NCBI RefSeq assembly: GCF_048773025.1
Contig: NC_133546.1
Span: 14,588,001 to 14,652,000 of the forward strand
Reading direction: 5' to 3'
Origin: Camelus bactrianus
Lineage: Eukaryota; Chordata; Mammalia; Artiodactyla; Camelidae
DNA: 64,000 nt
Every line of letters begins with the position of its first letter. The first letter of the stretch is position 1. The notes under the pieces were generated by a model. The model saw nothing but the letters and a program-made list of their open reading frames with translations, had not been told where the DNA came from and did no database searches. Below are positions 24,033 to 36,010 of the stretch, one piece after another. The translations under genes and the position numbers were made by a program.

Positions 24033-24510
24033 TGTGAACAAAAAATACTGCAAACTATATCTGTAAACAAAGAATGCTGAAACCATCAAGGCATCAGCAG
24101 CTGCCGCCACCCCCAGTGAAGACAAGCCTGCAGTCCAGCCTCTGCAGCCACTCACAATGGTGCCCTCTGAGGGGACACAGTATAAGAAAGGACAGGATAC
24201 TGGCCCTAGATAGCTAGGTGCTTGTCAAAGGAATGAATTCAATAAGCCCAAATGTTTGCTTCCTCCCATACATGGAAAAGCAGTAAATTCTTTAAATTGA
24301 GATGCCTGGTTTTCTTTAGATAACAGGTAATCTTTTCTTGTTCCAACCACCTGGTCTTTGTTATAAAGCTCCTATATATCCTAGCTCCCTGCCTACCTCT
24401 TCAGAGCAGTCCCTCAGAGCCATCTGAGAGGCTGTCATCCCGGCTCGAGTCCTCCTGCCAAATAAAACATAACTATCAACTTTTAGGCTGCACATTTATT
24501 TTAGTTGACA
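24033..24510 (+). repeat. 3' LTR of provirus A
   Basis: 478 bp starting TGTGAACAAAAAATACTGC and ending TTTTAGTTGACA. It is followed at once by CCAG, the second copy of the target duplication, and then by provirus B env-region sequence in reverse. Confidence 0.9.
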
Positions 24511-26744
24511 CCAGTACGCATAATCTCCTGGTTGCAGGTCATGGGGCATCAGATCTACATCCAAAGACAGATTTCTGAGATAAGCTTCAGAAATAAACTT
24601 AGAATTTCCTTTTAATAATTCAATTAAGCTTTACAATAATATAACCAAACAGCAAGGAACTGTCTGGGAAATGAGTCTTAGGCCGTAAATACCAACCTCC
24701 ATTAACAAAGCTATAATTTAATATTCACTGAAACATAATCTTTTTCTCTCTAAAGTCACCCTCATTTTTTACCAAATAGAGCAAAGTCAAGATGAATTTG
24801 TTTGCAAATTAAGTCTGAGTACTTGATCATATAGGCTCCTTTAAACTGGCTGTGCTGGAACTTTTCATAAGGAGTCTTTGGCTGAAATTTTAATAAGGTC
24901 TCCTAGGGCCAGGAGAGCCAAGTCAAGGGCTTGTGACAGATTTTGCTTTACATATTTAGAGGAATTCTTCTCTTTTGGAGGTCCCCAAGATACCTTAAAG
25001 TTCCTATACCTGTTAGGAGGTGGTCTTCCTAATTTATCTGATAAAGCCATGGGGAACCTGAGAGTTTCCAGTCTCTGGAGGAATCAGATAGAGGGAAGAG
25101 ATAACTGTTCTAAGTCTGCCGACATAGGTATAATCTACCAAATTGCTGTGAGTCATCATTAGCTTAAGGGGAAGGGTTTCTTTATATCTGGAAAACACAG
25201 ATTAAAAGCCAGTAATGTTTCCAACAGGAACCATAAAAATTATAACCATTATTCACTGGTTCACTCAGTCCTATGTAACTGATCCTTTTTGTTAACAGTT
25301 TTATGAAGCCATCAGATTTTCCATTGGAATTCTTTAATTTCTTGCCCAGTTCAACATTATGGCTTGAAAGGTGTCAGAAATCTGTACTTATCACAGAAGT
25401 CTTTTCTTGAAGAGGAGGCATTTTGCAAAGAACATCAGAGTAAACCAGAACTATCCATGAATGGTAAAAACCTTCAGGCACAGTTAAAAACTTGATTACA
25501 ATGCAATTGACAAGAAATTTGGGTACTGCTGTGACATACAACATTTTAAGTTAATAATTAGAATGATGACTCATAGCGTTTTATCAGGATATACCAGATT
25601 TTTAAGAATTCCGTATAATTTCTAGAATAGCCATATTAATAATATTTTTCCTAATATGACCTAAGATGATTACTTATTTGACAATACTTCCTATTTAATT
25701 TAACATACCAGATGAACCTAATGAGTTTAATATCTCTTTCTGGGATGTTTCAGTGGCCCTTTGAAGCATCCCAATATTTGCTATAGGTCAAGGAAACGTT
25801 ATTAAAATTTGATTTGGGAAATTTGTCAAAAAAATAAATAAAAAAGGTTTTGAAACACTTTGTCAGATGGGATCATAGATCACTGTGAAACAATACTTAC
25901 TCACTTAGCCAAAGTGATAACAAAACATTTCAAAGGCAAATATGGACATTTATAATAGATTTTTCATTCAAGATAAAAGAAACTTTATAATCTGTTATCA
26001 ATAACAGATCAGCATTTTATGAAAAATTTGTCCTCTTATCAGGGAGAAAAACTAAATTCAAGTTTTGCACTAGCATACTTTTAACAACTAAATCCATTTA
26101 CTTACTTAAATTAAATCTAAATTTAACTAATCCTGATTATGCACAAGGCTGTTTTCTTAGGGTCTGTTTCCACAAACTTTCACCACTTTCTGTACCTGTA
26201 TTAGTTTCCCCCTTATTTTTTTTCCCATCCAGAAACAACCAGCTATACGACAAACCTACTTTTATTTTCCCTTAACAAAATGCAATTCCATTCCTCATAC
26301 CTTCTCTACTGAGTCACACATCCTACTTTCCTGCTGTTTATTGAAATGTTTCCTTTATTTTTCCTAGTAGATTTAAGTAAAACTTTAAAATAGAATCCTC
26401 AACTCTTAAAAATCTCAATTTCTAATGAAAACTAAGAAGTAAGCAATTATGAATTCTTTTACACTAGTATTCTGTAGATTAGCAAACATAAATACCAATA
26501 ATAATTTCTAAAAACCTTGTGCATCTTATTTTGGCACTAAACATATTTATTAATAGTCCTAAATACCTTTAGTTTCTCTGCAAAAGAAAGCCAGTATTCA
26601 GTAATTAATGTTTCAGTATCTTACTTTATTTGGGAATGACCTAGCTATTCAGTAAACTTCCATCATTTAACTTGATTTAGCACAACTCTAAAATTTTTAA
26701 TAGTTTATTCATTTATTAACCATTTTTAGTTTATGTATTTATCT

Positions 26745-28615
26745 TATAATACTATATTTTTAATTGAAGTATAGTTGATGTACAATATTATATGTAACAG
26801 GTATACAGTATAGTGATTCATAATTTTTAAAGGTTATACTCCATTTATAATTATGATAAAATATTCACTATATTGTCCATGTTGTACAATACATCCTTGT
26901 AGCTTATTTTATACCTGATAGTTTGTACCTCTTAATCCTCCACCTCCATCTTGCCCCTCCTCTTTCCCTCTCCCCACTTGTAACCACTAGTTATTTCTCT
27001 ATATCTGTGAATCAGTTTCTTTTCTGTTATATTAACTAGTTTGCTATTTTTTTTTTTTTAGATTTCACATCTAAGTGATATTTTACAGTATTTGTCTTTC
27101 TCTGTCTGATTTATTTCACTTAACATAATGCCCTCCAAGTCCATCCATGCTGTCTACCAGAAACTAATACAACATTTTGAATCAACTGTACTTCAATTAA
27201 AAGCAAGCAAACAAACAAACAATCCATGTAAAATACGGGCAGAAGAACCAGACATCTTTCCAAAAGAGGAAATGCAGATGGCCAACAAGGACATGAAAAG
27301 CTGCTCAACGTCACTAATATTGGGGAAATACAGATCGAAATCACAATGAGACATCATCTCACACACATCAGAATGGCCATCATCAAAAAGACACAAATAA
27401 CAAATGCTGGCAAGGATGTGGAGAAAAGGAAATCCTTGTACACTGTTGGTGGGAATGCAAACCGGCCTAGCCACTATGGAAAACAATATGGAGATTTATC
27501 AAAAACCCAAAAATAGAACCCCCACATGGCCCAGCAACTCCACTCCTGGGCACATATCTAAGAAAAACAGAAACATTAATTCAAAAAGATATACACACCC
27601 CACTATTAACAGCAGCACCACTTACAATTACCACAACATGGAAGTATCCCAAGTGCACATCAACAGACAAATGGATAAAGATGATACAGCACATATATGC
27701 AACAGAATACAACGCACCCATTAAAAAGAAAGATATTTTGCCATTTGCAGCCCTTCATTCACTTTTTTTTTCCTCTTCAAAAACAAGAATTTTATAAGTG
27801 GCATAAACATTTCCACTGCATCAAAAACAACAAAATATCTAGAAATAAACTTTACCAAGGAGATTAACTATACTCTGAAAACTGTAAAACACCAATGAAG
27901 GAAACTAAAGATGATACAAAGAAATGGAAAGACATTCTGTCCTCTTGGATTGAAAGAACCAACACTATCCAAATGGCCACACTACCCAAAGTAACCCACA
28001 GATCCAATACAACCCATGTCAAAACACCCACAACATTTTTCACAGAAGTGGAATAAAGAATTCCAAAATGTATATGGAATCACAAAAGACCCCAGATCAC
28101 CAAAGCAATCTTTTGCTCCTGGTTTGCTGGTGCTGAATTCTTTTAGATTTTGTTTATCTGTGAAGCTTTTGACTTCTCCATCAAATCTGAATGAGAGCCT
28201 TGCTGGATAGAGTATTCTTGGTTGTAAGTTTTTCCCTTTCATCACTTTAAGTATATCATGCCACTCCCCTCTGGCCCATAGAGTTTCTGCTGAAAAATCA
28301 GCAAATAACCTTATGAGAGCTCCCTTGTATGCTACTTGTTGCTTTTCTCTTGATGATTTTAATATTTTCTCCTTACCCTTAATTTTTATCAATTTGATGA
28401 CCACATGCCTTGGTGTATTCCTCTTTGGGTTGATCCTGTGTTAAACTCTCTGTGCTTCCTGGACTTGGGTGACTGTTTCCTTTCCCAAGTTAGGGAAGTT
28501 TTCAGTTATTATCCCTTCAAAAATTTTCTCAGGTCCCTTCTCTCTCTCTTCTCTTTCTGGGGCCCCTCTAATGCAAATATTACTCTGTTTCATCTTGTCC
28601 CAGAGTTCTCTTAAA
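26745..28615. mobile_element. L1-derived block inside provirus B (several pieces, both orientations)
   Basis: The first piece (about 26745-27150) is an antisense L1 3' region. The second (about 27151-27765) begins with an L1 3'-end block and continues as sense ORF2 C-terminal sequence (CACTGTTGGTGGGAATGCAA, CATGGAAGTATCCC-type blocks). The third (about 27770-28110) is more sense ORF2. The fourth (about 28111-28615) is an antisense L1-related stretch (CTTCTCCATCAAATCTGAAT, then TTCCTGGACTTGGGTGACT). It is probably more than one insertion or a rearranged one. Provirus B sequence resumes afterwards. Confidence 0.7.
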
Positions 28616-31600
28616 ACAACTCTAAAATTTTAAGTTACCAAATATCTGGAAAAATTATTTTTAAGTAGACACTTCTAAAATATGATCCCTGCTAAAGAAT
28701 TCATCCAAAAGCTCTTATCTCATTTACATTCAATTTGCTGTTTAAAAATTCACCATACCAAGTTATCTTTCTTGCGGACAAATTTGCAACAGATATAATA
28801 AGATTTTATTTGACTTCTATTAAACCTAGGTACAACAAAAGTATTATATTTAATGTTGATGACTCTAAAGACATGTCTATATTAATTAAATCAGCAAACT
28901 TTAATACCAGATGTTAATTTAATACTGAATATTTCCCAGTTCACATAAACCTGAAATTCATTCTGGTCAGTTTCCTTTTATATTTCTGAGAATTAATGTG
29001 TTTAATTTCCCTTAGGGTAATTAAGTTGAGCTCATTTACATATTAATTTTGATAATGCCATCCAAAGGTAAAGACATATAAAATACACAAATAAGCATAT
29101 AGGCAGACACAACCAGAGATCTCATAGCTTCATTTACTAAACTTAGTCATGAATCAGGTATTACAATATAAAACTCACTAGTTTTAACAGTTGCAATAAG
29201 CTAAATTTAAAAGGCTTCTCCCTCTCTCCCTCCCCCACTACCCCTCCCCCCCCTTTTTCTTTCCTGCTGTCTCAGGAATTGGAAATGGTCCAGATGAGAT
29301 AAGTGTTCCTGAGAGCCCGGGTCTTAAGGCACAGGGAGAGAAGAGCACGTTCTCCTAGAATTCTGAACAGATTCTCTAGGTCTGCTTTTAGTATCTGGGA
29401 GAAGTAAGTGAGGCTTTCAGGATAGCCCTGTGGCATTACAGTCCATGTATATTACCTTTCATTCTAAGTAAAGGCAAAAAGATCCTGATCATGTGGATGT
29501 ATAGGAATACTAAAAATGTGCTACAGAGATTTATTACAGAAAAGAAGCCACTGTTTTTAGGAATATAAGACAGTAAGGTATGGGAGTTTGGCACTACAGA
29601 ATGACAAGGAATAATAATAGCATTGGTAGATCTCAAATCTTGTACAAATCTCCAACCCTTGCCAGTAGGGTTTTTTCACTTGGCAAAATGGGAGTATTAC
29701 AAAGGCAGGTGCAAACTACAATAAGCCCTTTCTCAGTGTAAGTGGATATCAAAGACTTTACTCCTTCTGTGGCCTCCTGCCTTAATGGATATTGATGAAT
29801 ATTGGGCAGGGGCTCGTTCTCATCGATAGTGATTTTAATGGTTGATGCAGAATGTATTCTTCCAACATTGGGAGAATCAAGTGCCCATAATTCTTTAGGT
29901 ACTAAGCCTAGCAATTAGTTTAGTTCAGCATCATCCTCGTCATGGGTCACAAACAATATATGATGAAGGAAGTCTTGATTGGTCCTTCAGATCTAGAAAC
30001 ATTTATCCCTTAGGAGTAAAGGAAACATGGGCTTCATAAGTTTCCAATAGATCTCTGGCTGTCAGGTGAATAGGAGCGCTTCCTGCTAGAAAAAAAGGAG
30101 TACTTTTTCAAGCTCCCCTAAGTAAAACTCTAAAGGTAATGATTTAAAAGCCTTAATAGGTGCATTAGAAACCCCTACAACTGAACTGTATTACTTTGAG
30201 GGAGAGAGCCTGTAATTTTGGTGGGGTTCAGAACTGAAAAGGTGGCCCTTATACCTGTTTGGGCTTTAATTATTTCTCCTTGTATAATCATTTCTACTTC
30301 TCCCAGGGTGTTAGAGAGAAGAGGAAGGACTCCCCATGTTCTCTTGGAGCAGCCCTGTTCTTATTCAACTCATAATTCTGGTCTAAAATCCACTTTTCTT
30401 TCCAGGCTTCTTTTTCATAACTTAGAATTCATTTTCTGATGCCCTGTTTTTCTGCAGTAAAAGCAAAGTTTGGTTTTCTCATTCGGTTGTGGATTGAACA
30501 GGACTGGTTAACCTTTGACTGGCATTGAGTACTTAATTGGTGCAACTGAAGGTTCATGATTTTTGTAGATATCCCCCCCCTTTTTTTTTTTCTTTTTAAC
30601 AAGGGTGTTTGTAATGTGGACCAACTTAGTTTGTGTCTTTTGACTAGAGTAGTCAATTCCTCACCTAAATTAAAGGATTATTTTGGTGATTAGAGAATGA
30701 TTCAGGTGTAAAGCCAGAATATTGCTTGAAAGTTTTTTAGACCTTTCATAACAGTCGGAATTGTTTCATCAGGTCTTTGCTTGCACTGCTAAATCTTTGT
30801 CCAGTCCAGTTTTTTGGAAAAGGCTCTGGGATAAGTTCGAGTAATTTTCAAGCTAATCTGTTGCATTCAGTGTTAGTCTATGGACTATGCAATTGAAAAT
30901 CTGTTAAAGGGCATTTCCAACCTGCTTTCTCCATCCATTCCCTTGCTTTGCTTTCAGAAACGGATAGCTGTATTAACTGGCATAGGCCTGAAAGCCCAGG
31001 CCTGTAGGTCCAGATGGTTAAATCAGACTCCTTAGCAAATACCAATGGATCGTGACTTGGACTGGGAAATTCCTTAGCCAAGACTCTAGTTCTGCTTCAG
31101 TCCAGGGTGTTGTACGTAAACACTCTTCCTGTAATAGGTTTCTCCTTAAAGGGAGCTATCATCACCTCTGACTTTTTTTTAATCCTTCTTTAGCAGGGAA
31201 GAGGGAACAGCAGAAGGTGGAAGAGATGGAAAAGAAAAAGAGATAGCGTCTGGACCAGGCAATTCAGATAAAAGAGGTTACCTGGGAGGACCAGAGAGAG
31301 AGACTGTCAGTGCTAGCAACTGTTTTTACTTCTGATATAGTTTCAAGCAATTTCTTATTGGTTTCCTGCAAAAAATAATTACTTTTTCATTTCTTCTTTT
31401 AGAAGCTTCTAAACACCAATCAAGTAAGCATTCCATTCGGTCTGCTTGATCTTATGGCCAGCTTTTTCTAACTCTGCATGCAAAAATATTAATTTTGGAA
31501 TATCAGAAGACCCCCAATTTGGCCATTTTGATCAAGATCTCCTTTAGATAATTTCCCCAATTAAGTAGGTACTTGTAAGTATGAGCTCTCTACATGAATC

Positions 31601-32084
31601 TGGCTGGGGTGTTAGTCGGACATTGGTTTTCTGACACCCCTGTTTCTCTGTTTGAAAGACTCTGTTTCTCATTTTAAAGCTGAATTTATCAGGGATAAAA
31701 TTTCACTTTTATCCCTGAAGATTTCTACTGAGGTAGCCAAATTAAGGAAAAGCATGAGCTCAGCCTCTTACCTAACCACTCAGTCCAGACACTGGTTTCT
31801 TTCAGCCAGGCCTCACCCAGCACATCTCCACTGGATGGGTATTTCCTCCCAGTATCTCTCAACTGGAGGACCAGGTACATGGATACACTGCCAAATAAAA
31901 CTCAGGATCATCAACCAATATGGGAGATCTGAGAACCAGGAGAGACTCACCCAAATTCATCTGGACTCCCCAAGGAGGTGGACGGGTGCAAGGGGCCTCT
32001 GCTAGTACCAAGGCTCTGGTTCCTCATAGAGTTCAGGTGAAGGAGAGAAGTCCGCTCTGGGTCCCTTTGTGGGGTCACCAAAAC

Positions 32085-32725
32085 TGTCGACTGAAATAAC
32101 ATCACACAATGTGAGAGTTGTGGGTTAAGTTTTATTTGGGGCAAAGTGAGGACTATAGCCTGAGAGCCAGCATCCCAGAAAGCTCTGAGACACAATTCCC
32201 AAGAGGCGGGAGAAAACTCAGTAGTGTATATGACTTCAGTGGAGGGGGGACATGCAGTCAGGCACACGTTTAGGCAGAGGCTGCTGCTGGTCATGGGGAG
32301 CAGATGTCACCGTTAATGATTTTAGTGCTTTTCTAGATATGAGGAGATGCAAGAATTGGGGCTCATAAAATCTTCTCCTGAAAATATCTCACTGTCTGAA
32401 GGCCTATTCTACCAGTTTCTCCAGAGTACCTCTTTTTTGGGGGGGGAGGGTGAGGAGCAGTAATTCGATTTATTTGTTCTTAGAGGAGGTACTGGGGATT
32501 GAACCCAGGACCTCATGCATGCTAAGCATGCGCTCTACCACTTGAGCGATAGCCTCCCTGCAAGAATAACTCATTTTTGATCTCCACCTTGAACTCCTTT
32601 TAGGGTGTGTTGGAGGCCAGCAGCTGCAGCAGCTCATGATGTAATACAAGCAGAGGTAAATGGCAAGTGCCAATGTGATCCGATCCTTGTATAGGCAGAT
32701 GACAAGTGCCGATTTTTAGTTGGTA
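32085..32725 (-). repeat. 5' LTR of provirus B, split by a SINE
   Basis: This is the direct-repeat partner of 15874-16376. On the minus strand it carries AATAAA (about 32133) and is followed by a TGGTGACC primer-site-like block at about 32070-32077. A SINE interrupts it at about 32435-32560. Confidence 0.82.
32435..32560 (-). repeat. tRNA-Ala-derived SINE in the provirus B LTR, antisense
   Basis: On the + strand it reads GGTACTGGGGATTGAACCC, then CATGCATGCTAAGCATGCGC and a box-A complement. This is a well kept copy of the camelid-type SINE. It is absent from the partner LTR, so it arrived after provirus B. Confidence 0.88.
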
Positions 32726-33471
32726 CAACAAATGGTGCTGGGAGGACAACTAGACAGCCACATACCAAAGAATGAGGTGGACCCCTTCTTACACCATATA
32801 CAAATTTAACTCAAAATGAATCATAGTCGTACATAATAGAGATAAAACTATGAAAGTCTTAGAGGAAAACATAGGAGTAAATCTTTGTCTTTGGGTTTGG
32901 CAAAATCCTCCTAAATACACCAATAGCATAAATGACAAAAGAAAAATATAGACTACGTTGACTTTTTCAAAATTACAAATTTTGTACTTCAAAGGACACC
33001 ATCAAGAAAGTAAAAAGACAGGGGAGAGGGTCTAGCTCAGTGGTAGAGTGTGTGCCACATGCACGAGGTCCTGGGTTCAATCCCCAGTACCTCCATAAAT
33101 AAATAAATAAACCTATTTACCCCCCCACTACGGAAAAAAAGCCAGCAAAAAAAAAAAAAAAAGTAAATAAATAAAAAGACAATCTACAGAATGGGAGAAA
33201 ATACTTGCAAGTCATGTATCTTGTGACTGATATTGAGAATATATAAAGAACTCACACTCCATAATATAAAGGTAATAAACCAATTTTTAAATGGGACAAG
33301 AATTTGAGTAGAAAAGAAGTACACTAATGGCCAATAAACACATGAAAAGAGGCTCGATATCCTCAGCTGTCAGGGAAATGTAAATCAAAACCACGGAGCT
33401 TGCCCTGTACACCCACAAAAAGACAGAAGGTAAAAAGCCTTAGGGAGGATGTGGAGAAATTGGAACCCTCC
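32726..33471 (+). mobile_element. L1 LINE, right part
   Basis: L1 ORF2 3' sequence continues from 15873 (AACAAATGGTGCTGGGAGG, CTTCTTACACCATATACAAA, TACAGAATGGGAGAAAATAC, AAATGTAAATCAAAACCAC). It is interrupted by a sense SINE at 33022-33165 and ends abruptly at an LTR-like element. It is the outermost and oldest layer of the nest. Confidence 0.85.
33022..33165 (+). repeat. tRNA-Ala-derived SINE, sense copy
   Basis: The tRNA-like head has a box-A-like TCTAGCTCAGTGGTAGAG and box-B-like GGTTCAATCCCCAG, followed by an (AAAT)n tail and A-run. It is flanked by a target duplication TAAAAAGACA (before 33022 and ending at about 33181). It is a SINE, not a functional tRNA gene. Confidence 0.88.
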
Positions 33472-34144
33472 TGTTAGGCTGGGATAGAGCTGATGGAGAC
33501 GGGGCGTATTTTGTTTCCAGGGTGGCAAATTAAGCTCAGAAAATGAGACTGCCTTTGCCGATAGTTTGTTTAACATGGGTTCACCGTGGAAATTTCACTA
33601 GCTAATAGCATGCAGGTTAATATCTCTTCATAAGCCAATAAAGAAATAACATACTCCAAACACATGGTTGATGAAACATACTATTGTTCCACGCAAGGGG
33701 AGATGACAGAAATAAAGTCCAAAGTTTGTCAGGGTGTACGTTTTATATGATGGTTCCTTCAAAGTCCAGGAATTGCCGGCTTAACCAACCCGGGGCTGAC
33801 TCAACGGCCGGTGCAAAATGACAGCCCCTTGTAGCAAGAGCATCAAGGCTCAAGTATTTGCGGCAGGTATGTTGCACGAGTAAATCTGTAAGTTAGTCGG
33901 CGACGAGTGCCTCCCCAAGGCAGGAACTCATGTCCCTTCTTTTCCTGAGACGGCTGCATCCTGTAACACCACTGCCCACCAAGAGAAGCAAGAGTCTGAA
34001 GAACTTCGGAAAGCTAGATCAGCAAAGGGAAGCTTTTGCCCAGTCTGAAACGCTAGGATACTCCTCACAAACCCTCAGTATTTGTAACCTAAATGTTCCT
34101 TCGCCATATTTGCTTCACCACACGTTCTTCTGACAATCCCAACA
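33472..34144. mobile_element. LTR-like element (solo), family not assigned
   Basis: This 673-bp stretch begins TGTTAGG and ends CCCAACA, with short inverted ends typical of LTRs. It holds AATAAA twice on the + strand and a TATAAA-type box on the minus strand, so orientation is not settled. L1 sequence stops exactly at its left edge but does not resume on the right, and no target duplication is visible. A deletion or rearrangement on the right is likely. Confidence 0.55.
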
Positions 34145-34809
34145 GGCATCTTCAGCAGCTGAGCTGCTAAGTGCTTATGAACCACAGAGATGAGATGATG
34201 ACATTCTGACACATCTTTCATCATTCTTGTATCAAAACAACCCAAAACTAAATTTTTGTCTTAGTCATGAACAAGTGGATTAGAACAACTTCATTTAGGT
34301 CATAAACAGGTAGATTTGAAATCAGATCAAATCAATACACAACAGAGTCAGTGTGGGTGGCAGTGTGAAGTGAGTGGGTGCACGTGTGCTGGGGGAAAAC
34401 CTGTGCATCTGTGACCCTGGAGATTCAAGGGTGAATGTGGGGACCACTATAGATGAGGAGCAGGGAGGAATGTTGCCAGAGAGTGGAGGTGGCAACCTGC
34501 TCCCTCTCACTTGTCCTGGCCTTGGTCGCAGATAACCTAGAACAGAGTCACGGTGAGATTAATGAAATCAAAAGTGGGGAGGGAGAGTCAGAAAAATAAA
34601 TTAGATTCATGGTGTCATGTACTTTATTTTATCTATCTGTTTATTTAACTGAATTTACAAGGAATCCCATCCAAGAATGACTGTCGTGTGGCAGCAGCCA
34701 GGTGGGTAGGGAAAAGTGCGTCAGGAAGTATTTAGGAAACACGGTAGGGGGTGATAGAAAAGTGAGGGACAGGGCCACAGGTCCTGGAAATAAGAGACTG
34801 GGAAGTCGT
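34145..34809. other. Unassigned sequence
   Basis: No gene, RNA or repeat was recognised. Confidence 0.35.
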
Positions 34810-36010
34810 TAGTGCTTCCCTTTGCCGGTCCCTCTCTCCAGTCCAGGACCCCAAAGCCCCGCGCAGGCAGATAGGAGGAAGGAAGCTCGTGACCGTCCGG
34901 GCGTCCCTGACGCGCCCCTGCGGCGAACCTCGCACTCGGGTTCTGCTCCAAGCCCTCGCGAGCCTCCCAAGGCTGTGTGTTCCGGCCCCGCGAGCCTCAC
35001 CGGAGGAGTGCGGTTTCCCAAGCGCCGCGGCCTCCGCCCGGGCCCCTCTTCGCAGCCGCGTTGGGTCGGGATCCCAGCCAAGCCGCTCAAGACGCAGTGG
35101 GCCCATCTCTGGCGGAGCCAGGGCCGCGGGACGCCTGGGGGTGATGCGAGAGAAGAGGGATCCAGATTGAAAACCCAGAAAAGGGAGTTTCCGGAACTTC
35201 TCTCGGGGACGTCTGCAAATGCCGACGATCTCCTAAGCTGTGAGAGCAACTTTGGGTGCACCGGGACAGGCGAGGACCGCCCTCGTGGCCCGGCTGCTGC
35301 CTGCGGGCCCGGGGCCTCCCTTGTCAACGACCGCGCCCTACACACAGGAAGCGTTGGACCCCGGCTGCGGGTGAGAAAGGGAGGAGTGGACGGCTAGTAG
35401 GACCCCTGGGCTGGTCCCCCAAGGGTTCCGTCTTCTCCCGCCGTCCCGAAGCCACCAACTCCGAGCCCCGCGGACTTTTACCCACCTGCTCGACTGACTG
35501 CCTGGGCGAGGGGGTTGGGAGTTTGGGGGTGGGGTGGGGGGAACAGCTGCGGAAGTGGGGATGGGGGGCGCTGCCGGGCAGGAGGGGGTCGGGGCTGCCA
35601 GTCAGTGAGGAAGAAGGGGAAGTCCTACACCTTTGCTTTGAGCTTGCGCCTCCCGTGCCTTTCGAGGATTTTGCTACTTGCCGGTGAACAGAGGCTAATA
35701 ACGCCTTGGCTTTTCTTGTTTCTCGGCTCTAACAGGATTCTAGGACTCTATCGTACTTGTGTTTTTTCTTTTTCACAAACAAGCACGCGCTAGACCACGA
35801 GCCAGAAGACAGCCGGTTCGCCACCCCGGGTACGTGCCGGACGTGCAGGGAGCGGCGCCCGCCACCGCGGCTACTTACCGGGCGCGAGCGCGCGGGCGGG
35901 GGCGCGAGGCAGGCAGGCGGACGCCGGGACCAGATGGCCCTCAGCCGAGGCGAGTGCGGCCCAGCGCCCGCAAGGAGGCGCCAGGCACGGCGGTCCATCC
36001 GTCTCTGATG
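34810..36010. promoter_or_regulatory. GC- and CpG-rich block, candidate CpG-island promoter
   Basis: About 1.2 kb of GC-rich, CpG-rich sequence lies between repeat-filled sequence and RAET1E. A strong minus-strand donor (CCCG/GTAAGTAG, GT at 35877-35878) and a plus-strand donor (TGCGG/GTGAGA, GT at 35371-35372) suggest transcription in both directions. Open frames of up to 191 residues here are what GC-rich DNA gives by chance and show no known domain. It could be the promoter of RAET1E with a noncoding first exon, or of an antisense RNA. Confidence 0.5.

Larger units (their letters stand above)
17554..24510 (+). mobile_element. Endogenous retrovirus A (ERV1-type), plus strand, broken
   Basis: The element is about 6.96 kb. 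LTRs of 480 and 478 bp (17554-18033 and 24033-24510) begin TGTGAAC and end GTTGACA. It is flanked by a perfect 4-bp target duplication CCAG (17550-17553 and 24511-24514) inside the env region of provirus B. After the 5' LTR come a primer-site-like TGGCGACC block, a leader with a tandem repeat (18257-18570), and an internal region that parallels provirus B through to an env transmembrane end near 23.6-23.7 kb. By eye the two LTRs differ at roughly one base in ten, so it is an old copy with many breaks and no usable reading frame. Confidence 0.9.
15874..32725 (-). mobile_element. Endogenous retrovirus B (ERV1-type), minus strand, broken and interrupted
   Basis: Two direct-repeat LTRs (15874-16376 and about 32085-32725) bound an internal region read on the minus strand. 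Past the right LTR come a primer-site-like block and a leader; then follow remnants recognisable as gag/nucleocapsid-like (about 30.4-30.7 kb), pol reverse transcriptase-like (about 29.6-29.9 kb) and env with a transmembrane end (about 16.7-17.5 kb). It is interrupted by provirus A (17554-24510), an L1-derived block (26745-28615) and a SINE in the right LTR. Without these it would be roughly 8 kb. Flanking bases AAAC and CAAC are a near match for a 4-bp target duplication. It is broken in many places and older than provirus A. Confidence 0.85.

Noticed and set aside
33022-33095. A tRNA-Ala gene
   Set aside because: It has tRNA-like promoter boxes but is followed by an (AAAT)n tail and flanked by a target duplication, as are its sister copies. 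It is a SINE.
34809-35397. Open frames of 178-191 codons on both strands
   Set aside because: CpG-rich sequence has few stop codons. Neither frame has a recognisable domain, and both overlap on opposite strands.
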